Position numbers and translations under genes: made by a program
Notes under the pieces: generated by a model
Databases searched by the model: none
What the model saw: only the letters and a program-made list of their open reading frames with translations
Told to the model about the DNA's origin: nothing
Origin: Lachnospiraceae bacterium 3-1
Lineage (GTDB): Bacteria; Bacillota; Clostridia; Lachnospirales; Lachnospiraceae
Assembly (NCBI GenBank): GCA_000403255.2
Contig: KE159572.1
Coordinates: forward strand, 62,001-126,000
Direction of reading: 5' to 3'
Length of the DNA stretch: 64,000 nt
Shown: piece after piece, positions 1 through 8,904 of the stretch
Layout: each line of letters starts with the position of its first letter
Position numbering within the stretch: position 1 is the stretch's first letter

Positions 1-156
1 GTGTGTAAAGTAGTATAAAGTTCCGCTGAAAAAAAAACTTATTTGGCAAAGTAGTAACATTAATGTACATATTGGTGAAATCCTATATGTGAAACAAATA
101 CATATAAAATTGATTAAGCAAAGTACTAAAGGTAACAAGATGTTTAATTTATTCAT
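1..156 (-). CDS. N-terminus of membrane protein, probable sensor histidine kinase (runs off window)
   Basis: An open frame starts with ATG at 156 on the minus strand and continues without a stop for 52 codons to the window edge. A GGGAGG ribosome site lies at 171-176. The peptide has two hydrophobic stretches (about residues 4-24 and 29-50), as in the membrane input domain of a sensor kinase. It begins 22 bases after the stop of the response regulator at 179-859, the usual regulator-then-kinase order. No kinase motif is inside the window, so the kinase call rests on context only. Confidence 0.5.
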   Translation of the reverse strand, partial: MNKLNILLPLVLCLINFICICFTYRISPICTLMLLLCQISFFFSGTLYYFTH

Positions 157-178
157 AGCTTTCGAAATTTCCTCCCTA

Positions 179-859
179 TCATTGATCCATCCACATATAT
201 CCAGTTCCGTAAATGGTTTTTATATAATGAAATTCTTTAGTATCAATTCGATTTCTAATTCTACAGATCATGCTATTTAGTGATGATTCATCTACATAAT
301 TTCCTCTCTTATCCCAAATAACATCTAGAATACGTTGGCGGGTAACAATGTGACCTTTGTTTTGGATTAATAGTTCCAAAAGTTGAAATTCAAGCGGTGT
401 GAATTCGACAAGTTTATTATCAATGTGTGCAGTATATGAAGAGAAATTTAGCTGGAGCCGATGGTCTGAATATGTTTTGGTAGGTTCATGTAACGCAATT
501 CGATTAAGGATAGCGTTCAATTTTTTTTCTAATATAAGAATAGAAAAGGGTTTTGTTATATAGTCATCAGCACCTAAATTGTATCCTTTAAGGATATCTT
601 GTTCGATATCATCTGCAGTTAAAAAGATAATTGCTGTGTTTAAATTGATAGTTTGACGTATGTTACGGCATATAGAGAAACCATTGCCATCCGGCAAAGA
701 AACATCAAGAAGAACTGCGTCAAAGAGTATACTTTTTAATTTTGTTAAAGCTTCTTTTTGGTTTTGGGCAGATTGAATAATATATCCTTTTTGCTGTAGA
801 TTGAAAGACAGTGTTTCGTTCAATATAGTATCATCTTCTACAATTAAAATATGTTTCAT
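179..859 (-). CDS. OmpR/PhoB-family response regulator
   Basis: A 226-residue two-domain regulator. The receiver domain (about 1-118) has the acidic pair E8-D9-D10, phosphoacceptor D52 in LLDVSLPD, T81 and K103 in YITKPF. The C-terminal part (about 130-224) is a winged-helix effector domain with the typical FTPLEFQLLELL and IKTIYGTGYMW segments. It should bind DNA as a dimer after phosphorylation by a partner kinase, which probably starts just downstream at 156. Target genes cannot be read from the sequence. About 300 bases separate it from the divergent XRE gene, giving room for promoters for both. Confidence 0.9.
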   Translation of the reverse strand: MKHILIVEDDTILNETLSFNLQQKGYIIQSAQNQKEALTKLKSILFDAVLLDVSLPDGNGFSICRNIRQTINLNTAIIFLTADDIEQDILKGYNLGADDYITKPFSILILEKKLNAILNRIALHEPTKTYSDHRLQLNFSSYTAHIDNKLVEFTPLEFQLLELLIQNKGHIVTRQRILDVIWDKRGNYVDESSLNSMICRIRNRIDTKEFHYIKTIYGTGYMWMDQ

Positions 860-1100
860 GTGAATATCTCCCTAGTTTGTTTGATGGTGTCAAGATAGGT
901 TTGAGTGGCTTCCCGGTAATGGCTCATCCATAACTGCAATTTTTAAGGTTCGATTGAAATTTTCTTTTGACTCGGTTTTGATTGCTTACTTGACGTACCT
1001 TTATTTTAAGTAAATATACTAGAAAATATAGATTTTTTGCTTAGAACGCCATAAATCTTGTTTAAATGGAAGTCATTGTTACAACTAAAATACAATGAAA

Positions 1101-1118
1101 AGTAGTGAATATACTACT
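1101..1118. promoter_or_regulatory. Palindromic operator candidate upstream of XRE regulator
   Basis: AGTAGT and ACTACT form a perfect 6-bp inverted repeat with a 6-base centre, 60 bases before the XRE start. Small palindromes near the promoter of an XRE gene are often autoregulatory operators. The intergenic stretch 860-1177 otherwise holds only AT-rich promoter-like sequence. The role is inferred. Confidence 0.35.
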
Positions 1119-1177
1119 AATAGAAGTAAATACAAGGCGTTAAAGAGTGTAATATTGATGTATTGGAGGTGAGACAT

Positions 1178-1513
1178 GTGAATCGAACTGCGGAACTCAG
1201 AAAAAAGATAGGACTTAGCCAAAATGCGCTTGGTGAGATACTTGGAGTAAGTCAACAAACAATTAGTAAATATGAAAAATCGGATTTGAATGTACCTGCC
1301 GATATATTGGCAAAAATGTCTAGGGTGTTTAAAGTATCTATTGAGTATATTTTAAGAAATGAATTAAATGAAAAGGAAGAAGATGTAAAATCTGAGATTA
1401 TGAGGCTTTATAGAAGCTTGGATCGGTATAATAGGGAGACCTGGGTGATTCTAGGTAAGAGGCTTTTGGGCGGACAAATACAGGATTATACGGAAATTAT
1501 AGAAAAGAGTTAA
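1178..1513 (+). CDS. XRE-family helix-turn-helix transcriptional regulator
   Basis: About 111 residues. The N-terminal 60 form a Cro/CI-type helix-turn-helix (LRKKIGLSQNALGEILGVS then QQTISKYEKS), followed by a short helical tail. GTG at 1178 is preferred over the in-frame TTG at 1163 because the TTG overlaps the GGAGG ribosome site at 1165-1169. It probably represses its own promoter through the palindrome at 1101-1118. A strong terminator follows at once, so it is monocistronic. No metabolite-binding domain is present. Confidence 0.85.
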   Translation: MNRTAELRKKIGLSQNALGEILGVSQQTISKYEKSDLNVPADILAKMSRVFKVSIEYILRNELNEKEEDVKSEIMRLYRSLDRYNRETWVILGKRLLGGQIQDYTEIIEKS

Positions 1514-1524
1514 TAGATGCAGAA

Positions 1525-1555
1525 AAAGAAGCATTGCGTCATGCTTCTTTTTTTT
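1525..1555 (+). terminator. Rho-independent terminator after XRE gene
   Basis: AAAGAAGCAT pairs with ATGCTTCTTT across a 6-base loop, and the arm runs into a T tract of eight bases ending at 1555. Confidence 0.85.
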
Positions 1556-1666
1556 GTTATATTTTAGCAATAATTGCATGAGAAAATATAAATACAGAGA
1601 GTTATAATAATGAAACGCAAATATTGGGATATTTTGAAATAATAAAAATGAAGCAGGAGATTCAAT

Positions 1667-2440
1667 ATGAAAAAAATATTATTAGTTGATGATGATAGTA
1701 ACTATATATGGTTATTGAAAAATTTTTTGCAGCGAAAAGGCTATGAAGTAATAACAGCGTGTTCTGTAGAAGATGCCTCACATATTATAGAAGAACAGGA
1801 ACTATTATATATAACTTCTGACTTAGATTTGCCGGATGGGGATGGTTTTAAATTATTGGAGATAATGCGTTTAAAAAAATTTCAAGTACCATTTCTTTTT
1901 TTATCATGTCATGAAAAGGAGGAATATGAAACAAGGGCATTAGAGAAAGGGGCAAATTTGTGTATGAATAAGCTTAGCTCAGAGTTAGTTAAGGAGACTC
2001 TTTTAGAGTATGCATATAAGGAATCATGTGGGGAAGGAGCAGTCTTTCATAAAATACTTCTTGTAAAGAAAATTTCAGAAACAACTAGCGTGATACAGAC
2101 AGAGCTACTCAAAAAAGGTGTATATACTATTACAGCAGAAAGTATAGAAGAGGCAAAAAATAAATTATTAGAACATCGGGATATTGAATTGATTCTGTGT
2201 GATTTGTTTATGGAGGATGGAATTGCTATGGATTTTCTTCATTCTATGCGAAAAGTAGCAGGGATTTTTAAGGATATGAAGAATCCAAGTTTCAGAGAGC
2301 TGCCGTTTTTTATATTCACTGATAATAAAGATTTATCTTTAGAATATCAATATCGCCATGAAGGTGTAAGCGATTATATAACTAGTCCTGTTAATATTCC
2401 AGAATTAATCAGACGGATATGTTATTTCGTAGAAGAATAG
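1667..2440 (+). CDS. Tandem double-receiver protein, second receiver degenerate
   Basis: 257 residues made of two CheY-like receiver domains and no output domain. Receiver 1 (about 1-118) keeps D8-D9-D10, phosphoacceptor D52 (DLDLPDGDG), S80 and K102, but the proline normally after the lysine is Leu. Receiver 2 (about 128-255) keeps a possible acceptor D179 and T218, while the acidic pair is K134-K135 and the conserved lysine is S240. It probably works as a phosphorelay or sink protein, or by protein contact. Start: ATG at 1667 behind GCAGGAG. No kinase is adjacent. Confidence 0.8.
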   Translation: MKKILLVDDDSNYIWLLKNFLQRKGYEVITACSVEDASHIIEEQELLYITSDLDLPDGDGFKLLEIMRLKKFQVPFLFLSCHEKEEYETRALEKGANLCMNKLSSELVKETLLEYAYKESCGEGAVFHKILLVKKISETTSVIQTELLKKGVYTITAESIEEAKNKLLEHRDIELILCDLFMEDGIAMDFLHSMRKVAGIFKDMKNPSFRELPFFIFTDNKDLSLEYQYRHEGVSDYITSPVNIPELIRRICYFVEE

Positions 2441-2574
2441 AAAAGTTATTTGATTTGAAGGCAAAACCAACCGGACAGAAAAAAGTACAATGTAGACAAA
2501 AAATATAGTAATCATAGTAAAGATATTTTATGTTATTGACAAATATGAAATATTGATACAAAGGAGAATTTACT

Positions 2575-3765
2575 ATGGAGAAAAGATTATTTACCTCAGA
2601 ATCAGTAACAGAAGGACATCCGGACAAAATATGTGATGCCATATCAGATGCCATATTGGATGCTCTTATGGAGAAGGATCCAATGAGCAGAGTGGCCTGC
2701 GAGACTGCAATTACAACGGGTATGGTATTAGTGATGGGAGAAATCACGACCAATGCGTATATAGATATGCAGCAGGTGGTAAGAGAAACGATCAAAGAAA
2801 TTGGTTATGACAATGGAGATTATGGATTTGATGCACATACCTGTGCCGTCTTAACGGCAATTGATGAGCAGTCAGCAGATATTGCTTTGGGTGTGAATAA
2901 GGCATTGGAAGCAAAAGAACACAAAATGTCAGAAGAAGAGCTTGATGCAATTGGTGCTGGGGATCAGGGTATGATGTTTGGTTACGCATGTGACGAAACG
3001 AATGAATTTATGCCATATCCAATTTCACTGGCACACAAATTGACTCGGCAGCTTACTCAGGTTCGTAAAGATGGTTTGTTGAATTATTTAAGACCGGACG
3101 GTAAGAGCCAGGTTACTGTAGAATATGACGAAGCAGGTATTCCGCACCGGCTGGATGCAGTTGTTCTGTCAACACAGCATGATCCAGATGTGACACAGGA
3201 GCAGATTCACGATGATATAAAAAAATATGTATTGGAACCGATTATTCCAACAGAACTGGTAGATGAGAATACAAAATTTTTCATTAATCCAACAGGGCGT
3301 TTTGTCATAGGCGGTCCTCACGGCGATAGTGGTGTAACAGGACGCAAGATTATTGTAGATACCTATGGTGGTATGGCACGGCATGGCGGCGGAGCTTTTT
3401 CTGGAAAAGACTGCACGAAAGTAGATCGTTCTGCATCTTATGCTGCTCGTTATGTTGCGAAGAATATTGTGGCCGCAGGTCTGGCAAAAAAATGTGAAAT
3501 TCAGTTGTCTTACGCAATTGGGGTAGCGCATCCGACCTCTATTATGGTAGACACTTTTGGAACCGGAAAAATTTCAGATGAGAGTCTGGTAGAGATCATA
3601 AGAAGAGAATTCGATTTGCGACCAGCAGGAATCATTCAGATGTTGGATCTCCGCCGTCCGATCTATAAACAGACGGCAGCCTATGGACATTTTGGGAGAA
3701 ATGATCTCAACCTTCCATGGGAAAAATTAGATAAGACAGAAGAACTGAAAAAATATTTGAAATAA
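2575..3765 (+). CDS. metK: S-adenosylmethionine synthetase
   Basis: 396 residues, full length for MetK, which makes S-adenosylmethionine from methionine and ATP in the cytoplasm. Visible hallmarks are the N-terminal [15 protein letters not shown], the [12 protein letters not shown] signature and the glycine-rich GGGAFSGKD loop. The ribosome site AAAGGAG precedes the ATG. No SAM riboswitch was recognised in the 130-base upstream gap. Codon use and GC look typical of the host, unlike the AT-rich regulators before it. Confidence 0.97.
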   Translation: MEKRLFTSESVTEGHPDKICDAISDAILDALMEKDPMSRVACETAITTGMVLVMGEITTNAYIDMQQVVRETIKEIGYDNGDYGFDAHTCAVLTAIDEQSADIALGVNKALEAKEHKMSEEELDAIGAGDQGMMFGYACDETNEFMPYPISLAHKLTRQLTQVRKDGLLNYLRPDGKSQVTVEYDEAGIPHRLDAVVLSTQHDPDVTQEQIHDDIKKYVLEPIIPTELVDENTKFFINPTGRFVIGGPHGDSGVTGRKIIVDTYGGMARHGGGAFSGKDCTKVDRSASYAARYVAKNIVAAGLAKKCEIQLSYAIGVAHPTSIMVDTFGTGKISDESLVEIIRREFDLRPAGIIQMLDLRRPIYKQTAAYGHFGRNDLNLPWEKLDKTEELKKYLK

Positions 3766-3784
3766 TTTACTTAGGAGGGAGCGT

Positions 3785-4804
3785 ATGAGAAGATACAAAA
3801 AGAGAATCTCAAGAATTGTGATGGTTGCACTGCTGTTTGTATTTCTGGTAGGAAATTCTAATATGGTACATGCTATGGGAGCAACGCAAGTTGGATATGC
3901 GAGTAAATATATCACAGTGAAAGGGAATAATATGCATCTTGCTTTGTATGGAAAATTGGATGCAAGTGGAGAAAAATTTGCAGATGAAGGAAAAACCACA
4001 TTGGTGATGATGCCGGCACTGGGAGTACCATCACCGCATATCTACTTCAAACCTCTGGCAGAATCTTTAGATGAGAGTTTTAACATAGTGATTGTAGAGC
4101 CGTTTGGATATGGGCTTAGTGATGGTGCATCGACTGCTCGAACTGTAGATAATATCAATGATGAATTGAATACTGCACTGGACACCATGGGAATTAAGCA
4201 GTGCGTATTGCTGGTACATTCGATTTCTGGAGTATATGGACTCAACTTTGTACAGAATTATCCGGAAAAAGTAAGAGGTTTCATTGCTGTTGATAATACG
4301 GTATATGATGAAGAACTGGCAGAGGCTATGGAAATGGAAAAGAAATATATGCTGCAGGGAATTGATGAATTTCAGAAAATCAAGAATTCCTTTTCTTCTT
4401 TGGAAGAATTCCAGACGGCACTGAAAACAGATCCAGATAAATATGGGGCAGCATTACCACAGGTTTCCGGGTACACTTATACGGAGAGTGATGGGGAGGA
4501 ATACATTCAGGCATATTCTTTAAGCAGCAACGATACGATTAGAAATGAAGTGAACGGGATGGATCAGTCATTACTCTCTATAAAAAATAAAAAATTCCCA
4601 TCGGCACTTCCTGTATTAACTATGATTTCTTCAGAGAATGTACAAAATGTTCCGGCATGGGAGACTGCTCATAGAAATCAATTGGATTTAGAATCTGGTA
4701 ATCACCAGTTATATATTGTAAATGGAGGACATTATATCTGGTATACCAATCTGACCCAGGTTGTGCAGCTTATTAATGAATGGAGAATGGAGAATCATTT
4801 TTAA
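3785..4804 (+). CDS. Secreted alpha/beta-hydrolase
   Basis: 339 residues. A signal peptide (RRYKKR followed by a hydrophobic stretch, with a likely cut after MVHA near residue 31) directs it out of the cell. The alpha/beta-hydrolase core shows an oxyanion-region MMPALG, the nucleophile elbow VHSISG (a variant of G-x-S-x-G with His first), and a late GGHYIW that would supply the catalytic His. The substrate is unknown. The gene follows metK by 19 bases with AGGAGGG before the ATG. Similar proteins are annotated only as hydrolases. Confidence 0.8.
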   Translation: MRRYKKRISRIVMVALLFVFLVGNSNMVHAMGATQVGYASKYITVKGNNMHLALYGKLDASGEKFADEGKTTLVMMPALGVPSPHIYFKPLAESLDESFNIVIVEPFGYGLSDGASTARTVDNINDELNTALDTMGIKQCVLLVHSISGVYGLNFVQNYPEKVRGFIAVDNTVYDEELAEAMEMEKKYMLQGIDEFQKIKNSFSSLEEFQTALKTDPDKYGAALPQVSGYTYTESDGEEYIQAYSLSSNDTIRNEVNGMDQSLLSIKNKKFPSALPVLTMISSENVQNVPAWETAHRNQLDLESGNHQLYIVNGGHYIWYTNLTQVVQLINEWRMENHF

Positions 4805-4859
4805 AAGGAATTTGTGTGATGAGATTTCCAAATAAGAGAAAACAGAAGGGAAGTGTAGC

Positions 4860-5261
4860 TTGGGGAAAGTAACTATTTCAACTGTATTGGGATACAAAGA
4901 ATATGTGGCGGAAAATATAAAAAGCATTCTGGGAGAGGATGAAGAAAATTCCGATTTTAGGATTTATCCGGATTATCATAAGATTTATAGAGGGCAGACG
5001 GAGATCGTCTTAACGAAAGCAGAATATGAATTGTTTATGCTTTTGTCAGGGAGACCAGGTGTGATATTTACTAAAGAAAAAATTTTTGAGATTTTTTATA
5101 ACGAGGAGTTGCCGGAAAGCATTGATAATATTGTGTACTGTCTGGTATCCAGTATGAGAAAGAAAATTGAACCGGAGCTAAAGCGATGCCGCTATATTAA
5201 AACAGTGAGAGGTGTAGGATATAAGTTTGAAGGAAAAAAGATGGACATCTTTCCAGAATAG
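4860..5261 (+). CDS. Winged-helix DNA-binding protein (PhoB-type effector domain without receiver)
   Basis: 133 residues. From about residue 38 it matches the Trans_reg_C winged helix: LTKAEYELFMLLSGRPG, FTKEKIFE and the wing YIKTVRGVGYKFEG. The first 35 residues are not a receiver domain, so phosphorylation control is absent. The start is TTG at 4860, since AGAAGGGA lies just before it and no ATG is available. A terminator follows directly. It may regulate the hydrolase upstream, but this is inference. Confidence 0.75.
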   Translation: MGKVTISTVLGYKEYVAENIKSILGEDEENSDFRIYPDYHKIYRGQTEIVLTKAEYELFMLLSGRPGVIFTKEKIFEIFYNEELPESIDNIVYCLVSSMRKKIEPELKRCRYIKTVRGVGYKFEGKKMDIFPE

Positions 5262-5270
5262 TTGATCTGA

Positions 5271-5308
5271 AGACAGAGGTAATTTTCAAAAACCTCTGTC
5301 TTTTTTTG
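5271..5308 (+). terminator. Rho-independent terminator
   Basis: Perfect 10-bp stem AGACAGAGGT / ACCTCTGTCT with an 11-base loop and a run of T after the stem. Confidence 0.9.
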
Positions 5309-5352
5309 TTGCTTTTTTATGTCATCTTGCGTACAGAAGTAGTGAAAGTCAC

Positions 5353-5463
5353 CTCCCAAAAAGTATGCTTTTTGATGGGAGATGTAATAGGCTATTTTTT
5401 TATTTCCAAAAAGTATATAAGAAGGTTTTGAGATATGCCAAAATATTTTAAGACTTTTTGGGA
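5353..5463. repeat. Three CCAAAAAGT boxes upstream of the serine recombinase (res-like site)
   Basis: CCCAAAAAGTAT at 5355-5366 and TCCAAAAAGTAT at 5405-5416 are direct copies 50 bp apart. ACTTTTTGGGA at 5453-5463 is an inverted copy. The first copy also sits in a local hairpin closed by CTCCC/GGGAG (5353-5381). Serine resolvases bind repeated subsites next to their own gene, so this is a candidate recombination and autoregulation site. Function inferred from position. Confidence 0.45.
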
Positions 5464-5483
5464 ATGTATAAAGGGGGATACGT

Positions 5484-6140
5484 ATGGCATATTATGGGTA
5501 TCACAGAATCAGTACTAAGGAACAACACTTGGACCGAGGTATTATAGAAATAAAGAGGTTCTGTGAAAATCAGAAAATTAAACTGGAAAGTATTTTTACA
5601 GATAAGATAACCGGTAAAAATTTTGACAGACCACGTTATACCGTTCTTGTGGAAGATGTTTTACGGGTAGGGGATACCCTGATTATTACAGAGCTGGACA
5701 GACTTGGCAGGAACAAACAGGAGATTTTAAAGCAGCTACGTTTTTTAGAAGAAAAAGGGGTTCGGGTAATGGTATTGGAACTTCCTACCACGTTGTTTGA
5801 CCTGTCTCAGATGGAAAATAATCTGGCAAAGATGATGATAGAAACAATCAATAATATCATGATTGAACTCTATGCATCCATGGCACAGGCAGAGATGGAG
5901 AAAAAGGAGAAGCGACAAAAGGAAGGTATGGAGGCAAAAAGGCTTCGGGGTGAATGGGATGAAGTAGGAAGACCACGGGCTATAGAACAGGAAAAGTTTA
6001 ACCAGGAATTTATGAGGGTGGTACAAAAGAAGGTAACACCGACACAACTGCAGCGGGAGTTGGGGTTAACTTCTTCTACCTATTATCGGTATCGGAAAAA
6101 CTTTTATGAAATATTTCCGGAATTTCTTCAATCTGTATAG
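5484..6140 (+). CDS. Small serine recombinase (resolvase/invertase family)
   Basis: 218 residues. The N-terminal catalytic domain begins YYGYHRIST, with S10 as the likely nucleophile and Arg8 beside it; TELDRLGRN carries further conserved active-site residues. A long helix (about 120-155) leads to a C-terminal helix-turn-helix (about 170-205). The protein should cut and rejoin DNA at paired sites, possibly the repeats just upstream. AAGGGGG precedes the ATG. It heads an accessory segment with a DUF5348 protein and an integrase-like protein, typical of mobile element cargo. Confidence 0.9.
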   Translation: MAYYGYHRISTKEQHLDRGIIEIKRFCENQKIKLESIFTDKITGKNFDRPRYTVLVEDVLRVGDTLIITELDRLGRNKQEILKQLRFLEEKGVRVMVLELPTTLFDLSQMENNLAKMMIETINNIMIELYASMAQAEMEKKEKRQKEGMEAKRLRGEWDEVGRPRAIEQEKFNQEFMRVVQKKVTPTQLQRELGLTSSTYYRYRKNFYEIFPEFLQSV

Positions 6141-6188
6141 GGATGAGGTAATTACTAAGTAAAAGAAAAATTTAAGGAGGCAGATGTT

Positions 6189-6410
6189 ATGAGTGAACAC
6201 AGAGAAGGAACATTGTTTTATGATACTGAAACAGGGAGGTATGATATACGTTTTGATTTGGAATCTTTTTATGGAGGACTACATTGCGGGGAATGTTTCG
6301 ATGTAAAGGTGAAAGATGTTTGGGTTCCGGTTCGAATTGAAATGGGAGATGACTGGTATCTGGTTGGACTGAACGTGTCGAGATTAGATGGACTGAGAGT
6401 ACGTATGTAA
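6189..6410 (+). CDS. DUF5348-like small protein of mobile elements
   Basis: 73 residues with the pattern EGTLFYDTETGRYDI, LHCGECFDVKV and WYLVGL. This resembles the DUF5348 family, small beta-rich proteins of unknown function that are common in Firmicute conjugative elements. AAGGAGG stands before the ATG. Its neighbours are the serine recombinase upstream and two overlapping small genes downstream, so it is probably element cargo. The family call is from memory of the motif pattern. Confidence 0.6.
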   Translation: MSEHREGTLFYDTETGRYDIRFDLESFYGGLHCGECFDVKVKDVWVPVRIEMGDDWYLVGLNVSRLDGLRVRM

Positions 6411-6427
6411 ATAGGAGGATAAGCCTG

Positions 6428-6721
6428 ATGAGGGGAAGTGCAATGAGAGAAAGTGTTACGGATGTTCGCATTATACTGGAATGCTTACAGGAAGCATATC
6501 AAATGGAAGGGGATATGGTACGGTCCGGGAAAAATATTCATGCGACTATGATATATCCGTTTGTCCGTATGCTGCAAGAAAAGTGTAGAGATTTAACGGA
6601 GGAACAGATACATAAGACACTTTGGAAAGAATATGAGATTTCAGGGGCGGACAGGATGTTTGTGGAGAGGGCTTCAAAGATTTTGGAGCCATACGAAGGG
6701 GAATCAGAAGATGAGAAATAG
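6428..6721 (+). CDS. Hypothetical protein in recombinase cluster
   Basis: 97 residues, charged and mostly helical, with no motif I recognise. AGGAGG at 6413-6418 supports the ATG at 6428; a second ATG five codons later is possible. It overlaps the next gene by 11 bases, which suggests translational coupling in one operon with the DUF5348 protein and the integrase-like protein. Confidence 0.6.
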   Translation: MRGSAMRESVTDVRIILECLQEAYQMEGDMVRSGKNIHATMIYPFVRMLQEKCRDLTEEQIHKTLWKEYEISGADRMFVERASKILEPYEGESEDEK

Positions 6722-7406
6722 TACAATGGAATACAAAGTGAATCAAGCCTATGAAGAACTAAAGCGTTTAATACAGTGGCATCCGGATAGTGAAGAAAAA
6801 TTTTTACAGAAAATGGTATGTTTATTGTTACCTGGAAAAAGAAAATGTTGGCCAGAGGCTATCTGTGATTTGAGGCAATCTTTTGAAGCTGAGCAGGAGA
6901 TGATATTTGTTGAAAAATATAGAGGAAAACTGGAATGGCTGGATAGTATTTCTTTGGCAGAACTACAAAGAAAGATAGGAGAAATTTATTTTGTTGATCA
7001 TTACAAGATGATAGCGGATCAATTCCTATACAAAAAGGATTTTGAAACTTCCTTATTTTTGAGAATTGCAATGGAAACAGGGATAAGAAGTGCAGATATT
7101 CCATGTATAGAATGGTCTTGTATGCATGGAAAAACTATTATTTTGGAAGAAACCAAAAGAGAAGATTTGTACAAAAAACTTAATGGAGCGTTCCCTAAGA
7201 TTTCGGCTCAGTCGTTGCGGATTATGAAGTTATTATATAGGAAGCAAGGAAAAATATTTACAAAATCAAAAGAGTTCTATGTTCGTAAACTTTCATGTGC
7301 ATGGGGAATTCCTGGGTTTCATATCCATAGCTTTCGGAATTATAGGAGAAGAATAGAGAGGGGAATTTCAGCAGGAGTACAAGTTACAAGGATAATCCCA
7401 TTATAA
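6711..7406 (+). CDS. Tyrosine-recombinase-like protein without catalytic tyrosine
   Basis: 231 residues from the ATG at 6711, which overlaps the preceding gene by 11 bases. The second half looks like a phage-integrase catalytic core: METGIRSADI carries the first Arg (R126), and HSFR (206-209) is the box II HxxR. The protein ends 22 residues after that motif with no tyrosine in the usual place and no clear H/W residue, so it is probably inactive in strand transfer. It could be a truncated integrase or a DNA-binding accessory factor. The insertion sequence starts 70 bases downstream. Confidence 0.6.
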   Translation: MRNSTMEYKVNQAYEELKRLIQWHPDSEEKFLQKMVCLLLPGKRKCWPEAICDLRQSFEAEQEMIFVEKYRGKLEWLDSISLAELQRKIGEIYFVDHYKMIADQFLYKKDFETSLFLRIAMETGIRSADIPCIEWSCMHGKTIILEETKREDLYKKLNGAFPKISAQSLRIMKLLYRKQGKIFTKSKEFYVRKLSCAWGIPGFHIHSFRNYRRRIERGISAGVQVTRIIPL

Positions 7407-7492
7407 AGAACGTGTTAGATAAGAAAAATTTATAGGATGTTATTGGAGCTGATTATGTAGATGGTAAATAAAGGTACACCAGTTTACAACTA

Positions 7493-8734
7493 TTATAAAT
7501 AGCGCTCCTTTTGCTGAACAAGGTATTTTAAGGCTCTCATAAGGGCAGATGATTTTATTATACTTTCGCTCTTTTTCACGAAAGTGGCAAAAAATACCTC
7601 CTGCCTGATCCGCTCGCTGAGCACAAACCTGAAATCCTGTACGCTTTCCCTACGGTACTTTGAAAATGCTTCATCCTGATATGGCAGCAGTTTCATCGCG
7701 CAATAAGCTATGTTGATCAGATTCACCAGCATTTCAATCCCTTTCCGGCTGCGCACCATATAGCTGCATAGTGACCAGAAGGTTTTCTGTTCGTAATAGC
7801 TGACTTCTATCTTCCATCTGAATGAGTACAGGAACAAGGGGATGTAATCCATCCATGCGCTCCCCGTCTGGTTCAGGGGAGTCTTTTCCTGCCATGCGCA
7901 AAAAATTTGCAGCTGTGTGGGGAAAACCGTACTGAAGAACAGGCGCCTGGAACCGCCTTCCTTCTCTGTAGCTGTCACATAGGCAAAAACTTCCCTTGTG
8001 CCGAAAATATTTGTAAGGACACGGCGCATCCCAATATAATAACCGCCTATTTTTTCGTCTGAAAGTGTAAAATCTTTTTCCGCCGAAAGGCGTTTCCCAT
8101 GTTTTGCAGGCCTGCCCCTTTTTCCGGTCCGCTGCGGGGCAAGGTCATAAAGGACAGAGTCATACCTTGCATTTCCGATTAGGCCAAGGTTTGGGCATTC
8201 ATCCACGACAGAAACCAGATCCCCTTTTGTATACCAGCTGTCGCATAGGATAATGACATTCGCCTTCCCCTGTAATTCAGGCATGGCCTGACGTACCATG
8301 GAAGCAGCCAGCTTTAATTTTGACTCTTCTTTCTGCCACATACGGTAGGAAAGCGGAAACGCCTGGTAAACAATCTTGCCTTTATCCCACATTGGCACAC
8401 AGAGCATGACGCTTACAAAGCAGTGCCCATTCAGGCAGCCGCTGCCGTTGTGCGCGGAATGGTCAAAGAGTTTTGAGACATCCTCAAATTTCTTTCCATA
8501 TTTGGGAACAATGGTATCATCCATGCATAAAAAAACGGGCTGCCTCTCTAAGGATTTCGGGATTAGTTTCAATGCCATAGATGCTGTTGCATTCATAAAC
8601 CTGGAATAATCCACTTTAGCATAGGAGCAGGCATAGTAAAAGGCATTCAGGGATTTATCTGTTAGCTTTGACAGGAAATGTCTGTAAAGGAAACGGATGG
8701 AATCCGCTGACTCCAGTGTCAGTATGGACAGCAC
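7493..8734 (-). CDS. DDE transposase (IS4/IS701-like)
   Basis: 413 residues from the GTG at 8734. Candidate catalytic residues are D72 (CMDDTIVPKYG), D165 (ILCDSWYTKGD) and E310 (WKIEVSYYEQK), matching the D-D-E layout of RNase H-fold transposases. The same frame stays open upstream to a TAG at 8816-8818, and the piece before that TAG (a GTG at about 8867, basic codons) also looks like transposase N-terminus. The true start is therefore unclear, and the gene may carry a nonsense mutation. It has few close ribosome-site matches, common for transposases. Confidence 0.8.
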   Translation of the reverse strand: MLSILTLESADSIRFLYRHFLSKLTDKSLNAFYYACSYAKVDYSRFMNATASMALKLIPKSLERQPVFLCMDDTIVPKYGKKFEDVSKLFDHSAHNGSGCLNGHCFVSVMLCVPMWDKGKIVYQAFPLSYRMWQKEESKLKLAASMVRQAMPELQGKANVIILCDSWYTKGDLVSVVDECPNLGLIGNARYDSVLYDLAPQRTGKRGRPAKHGKRLSAEKDFTLSDEKIGGYYIGMRRVLTNIFGTREVFAYVTATEKEGGSRRLFFSTVFPTQLQIFCAWQEKTPLNQTGSAWMDYIPLFLYSFRWKIEVSYYEQKTFWSLCSYMVRSRKGIEMLVNLINIAYCAMKLLPYQDEAFSKYRRESVQDFRFVLSERIRQEVFFATFVKKSESIIKSSALMRALKYLVQQKERYL

Positions 8735-8838
8735 AAGCAGGACTAATGTCTCGGCTGTAGGAATGGAACAAGTCTTAAAGTAAATGTAAAAAAAAATGTA
8801 AAAATAATGATAAAGTCTACCAATTATAGTTTTTTCGT

Positions 8839-8904
8839 TGTATAATAAGTTTGTCGTATGGGATCACTTCTTTCGTATATTTTAGTGTGCAAACTTATTA
8901 TACA
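8839..8904. promoter_or_regulatory. 15-bp inverted repeat with mirrored TATAAT boxes inside the IS
   Basis: TGTATAATAAGTTTG at 8839-8853 is the exact reverse complement of 8890-8904, with 36 bases between. Each arm has TATAAT, so a promoter could fire on either strand. The minus-strand copy points at the transposase. In RNA the arms would form a hairpin in the transposase leader, a known way for insertion sequences to limit read-through expression. The regulatory role is inferred. Confidence 0.5.

Noticed and set aside
2441-2574. SAM riboswitch before metK
   Set aside because: The gap is only about 130 bases, AT-rich, and lacks the expected helices and a terminator.
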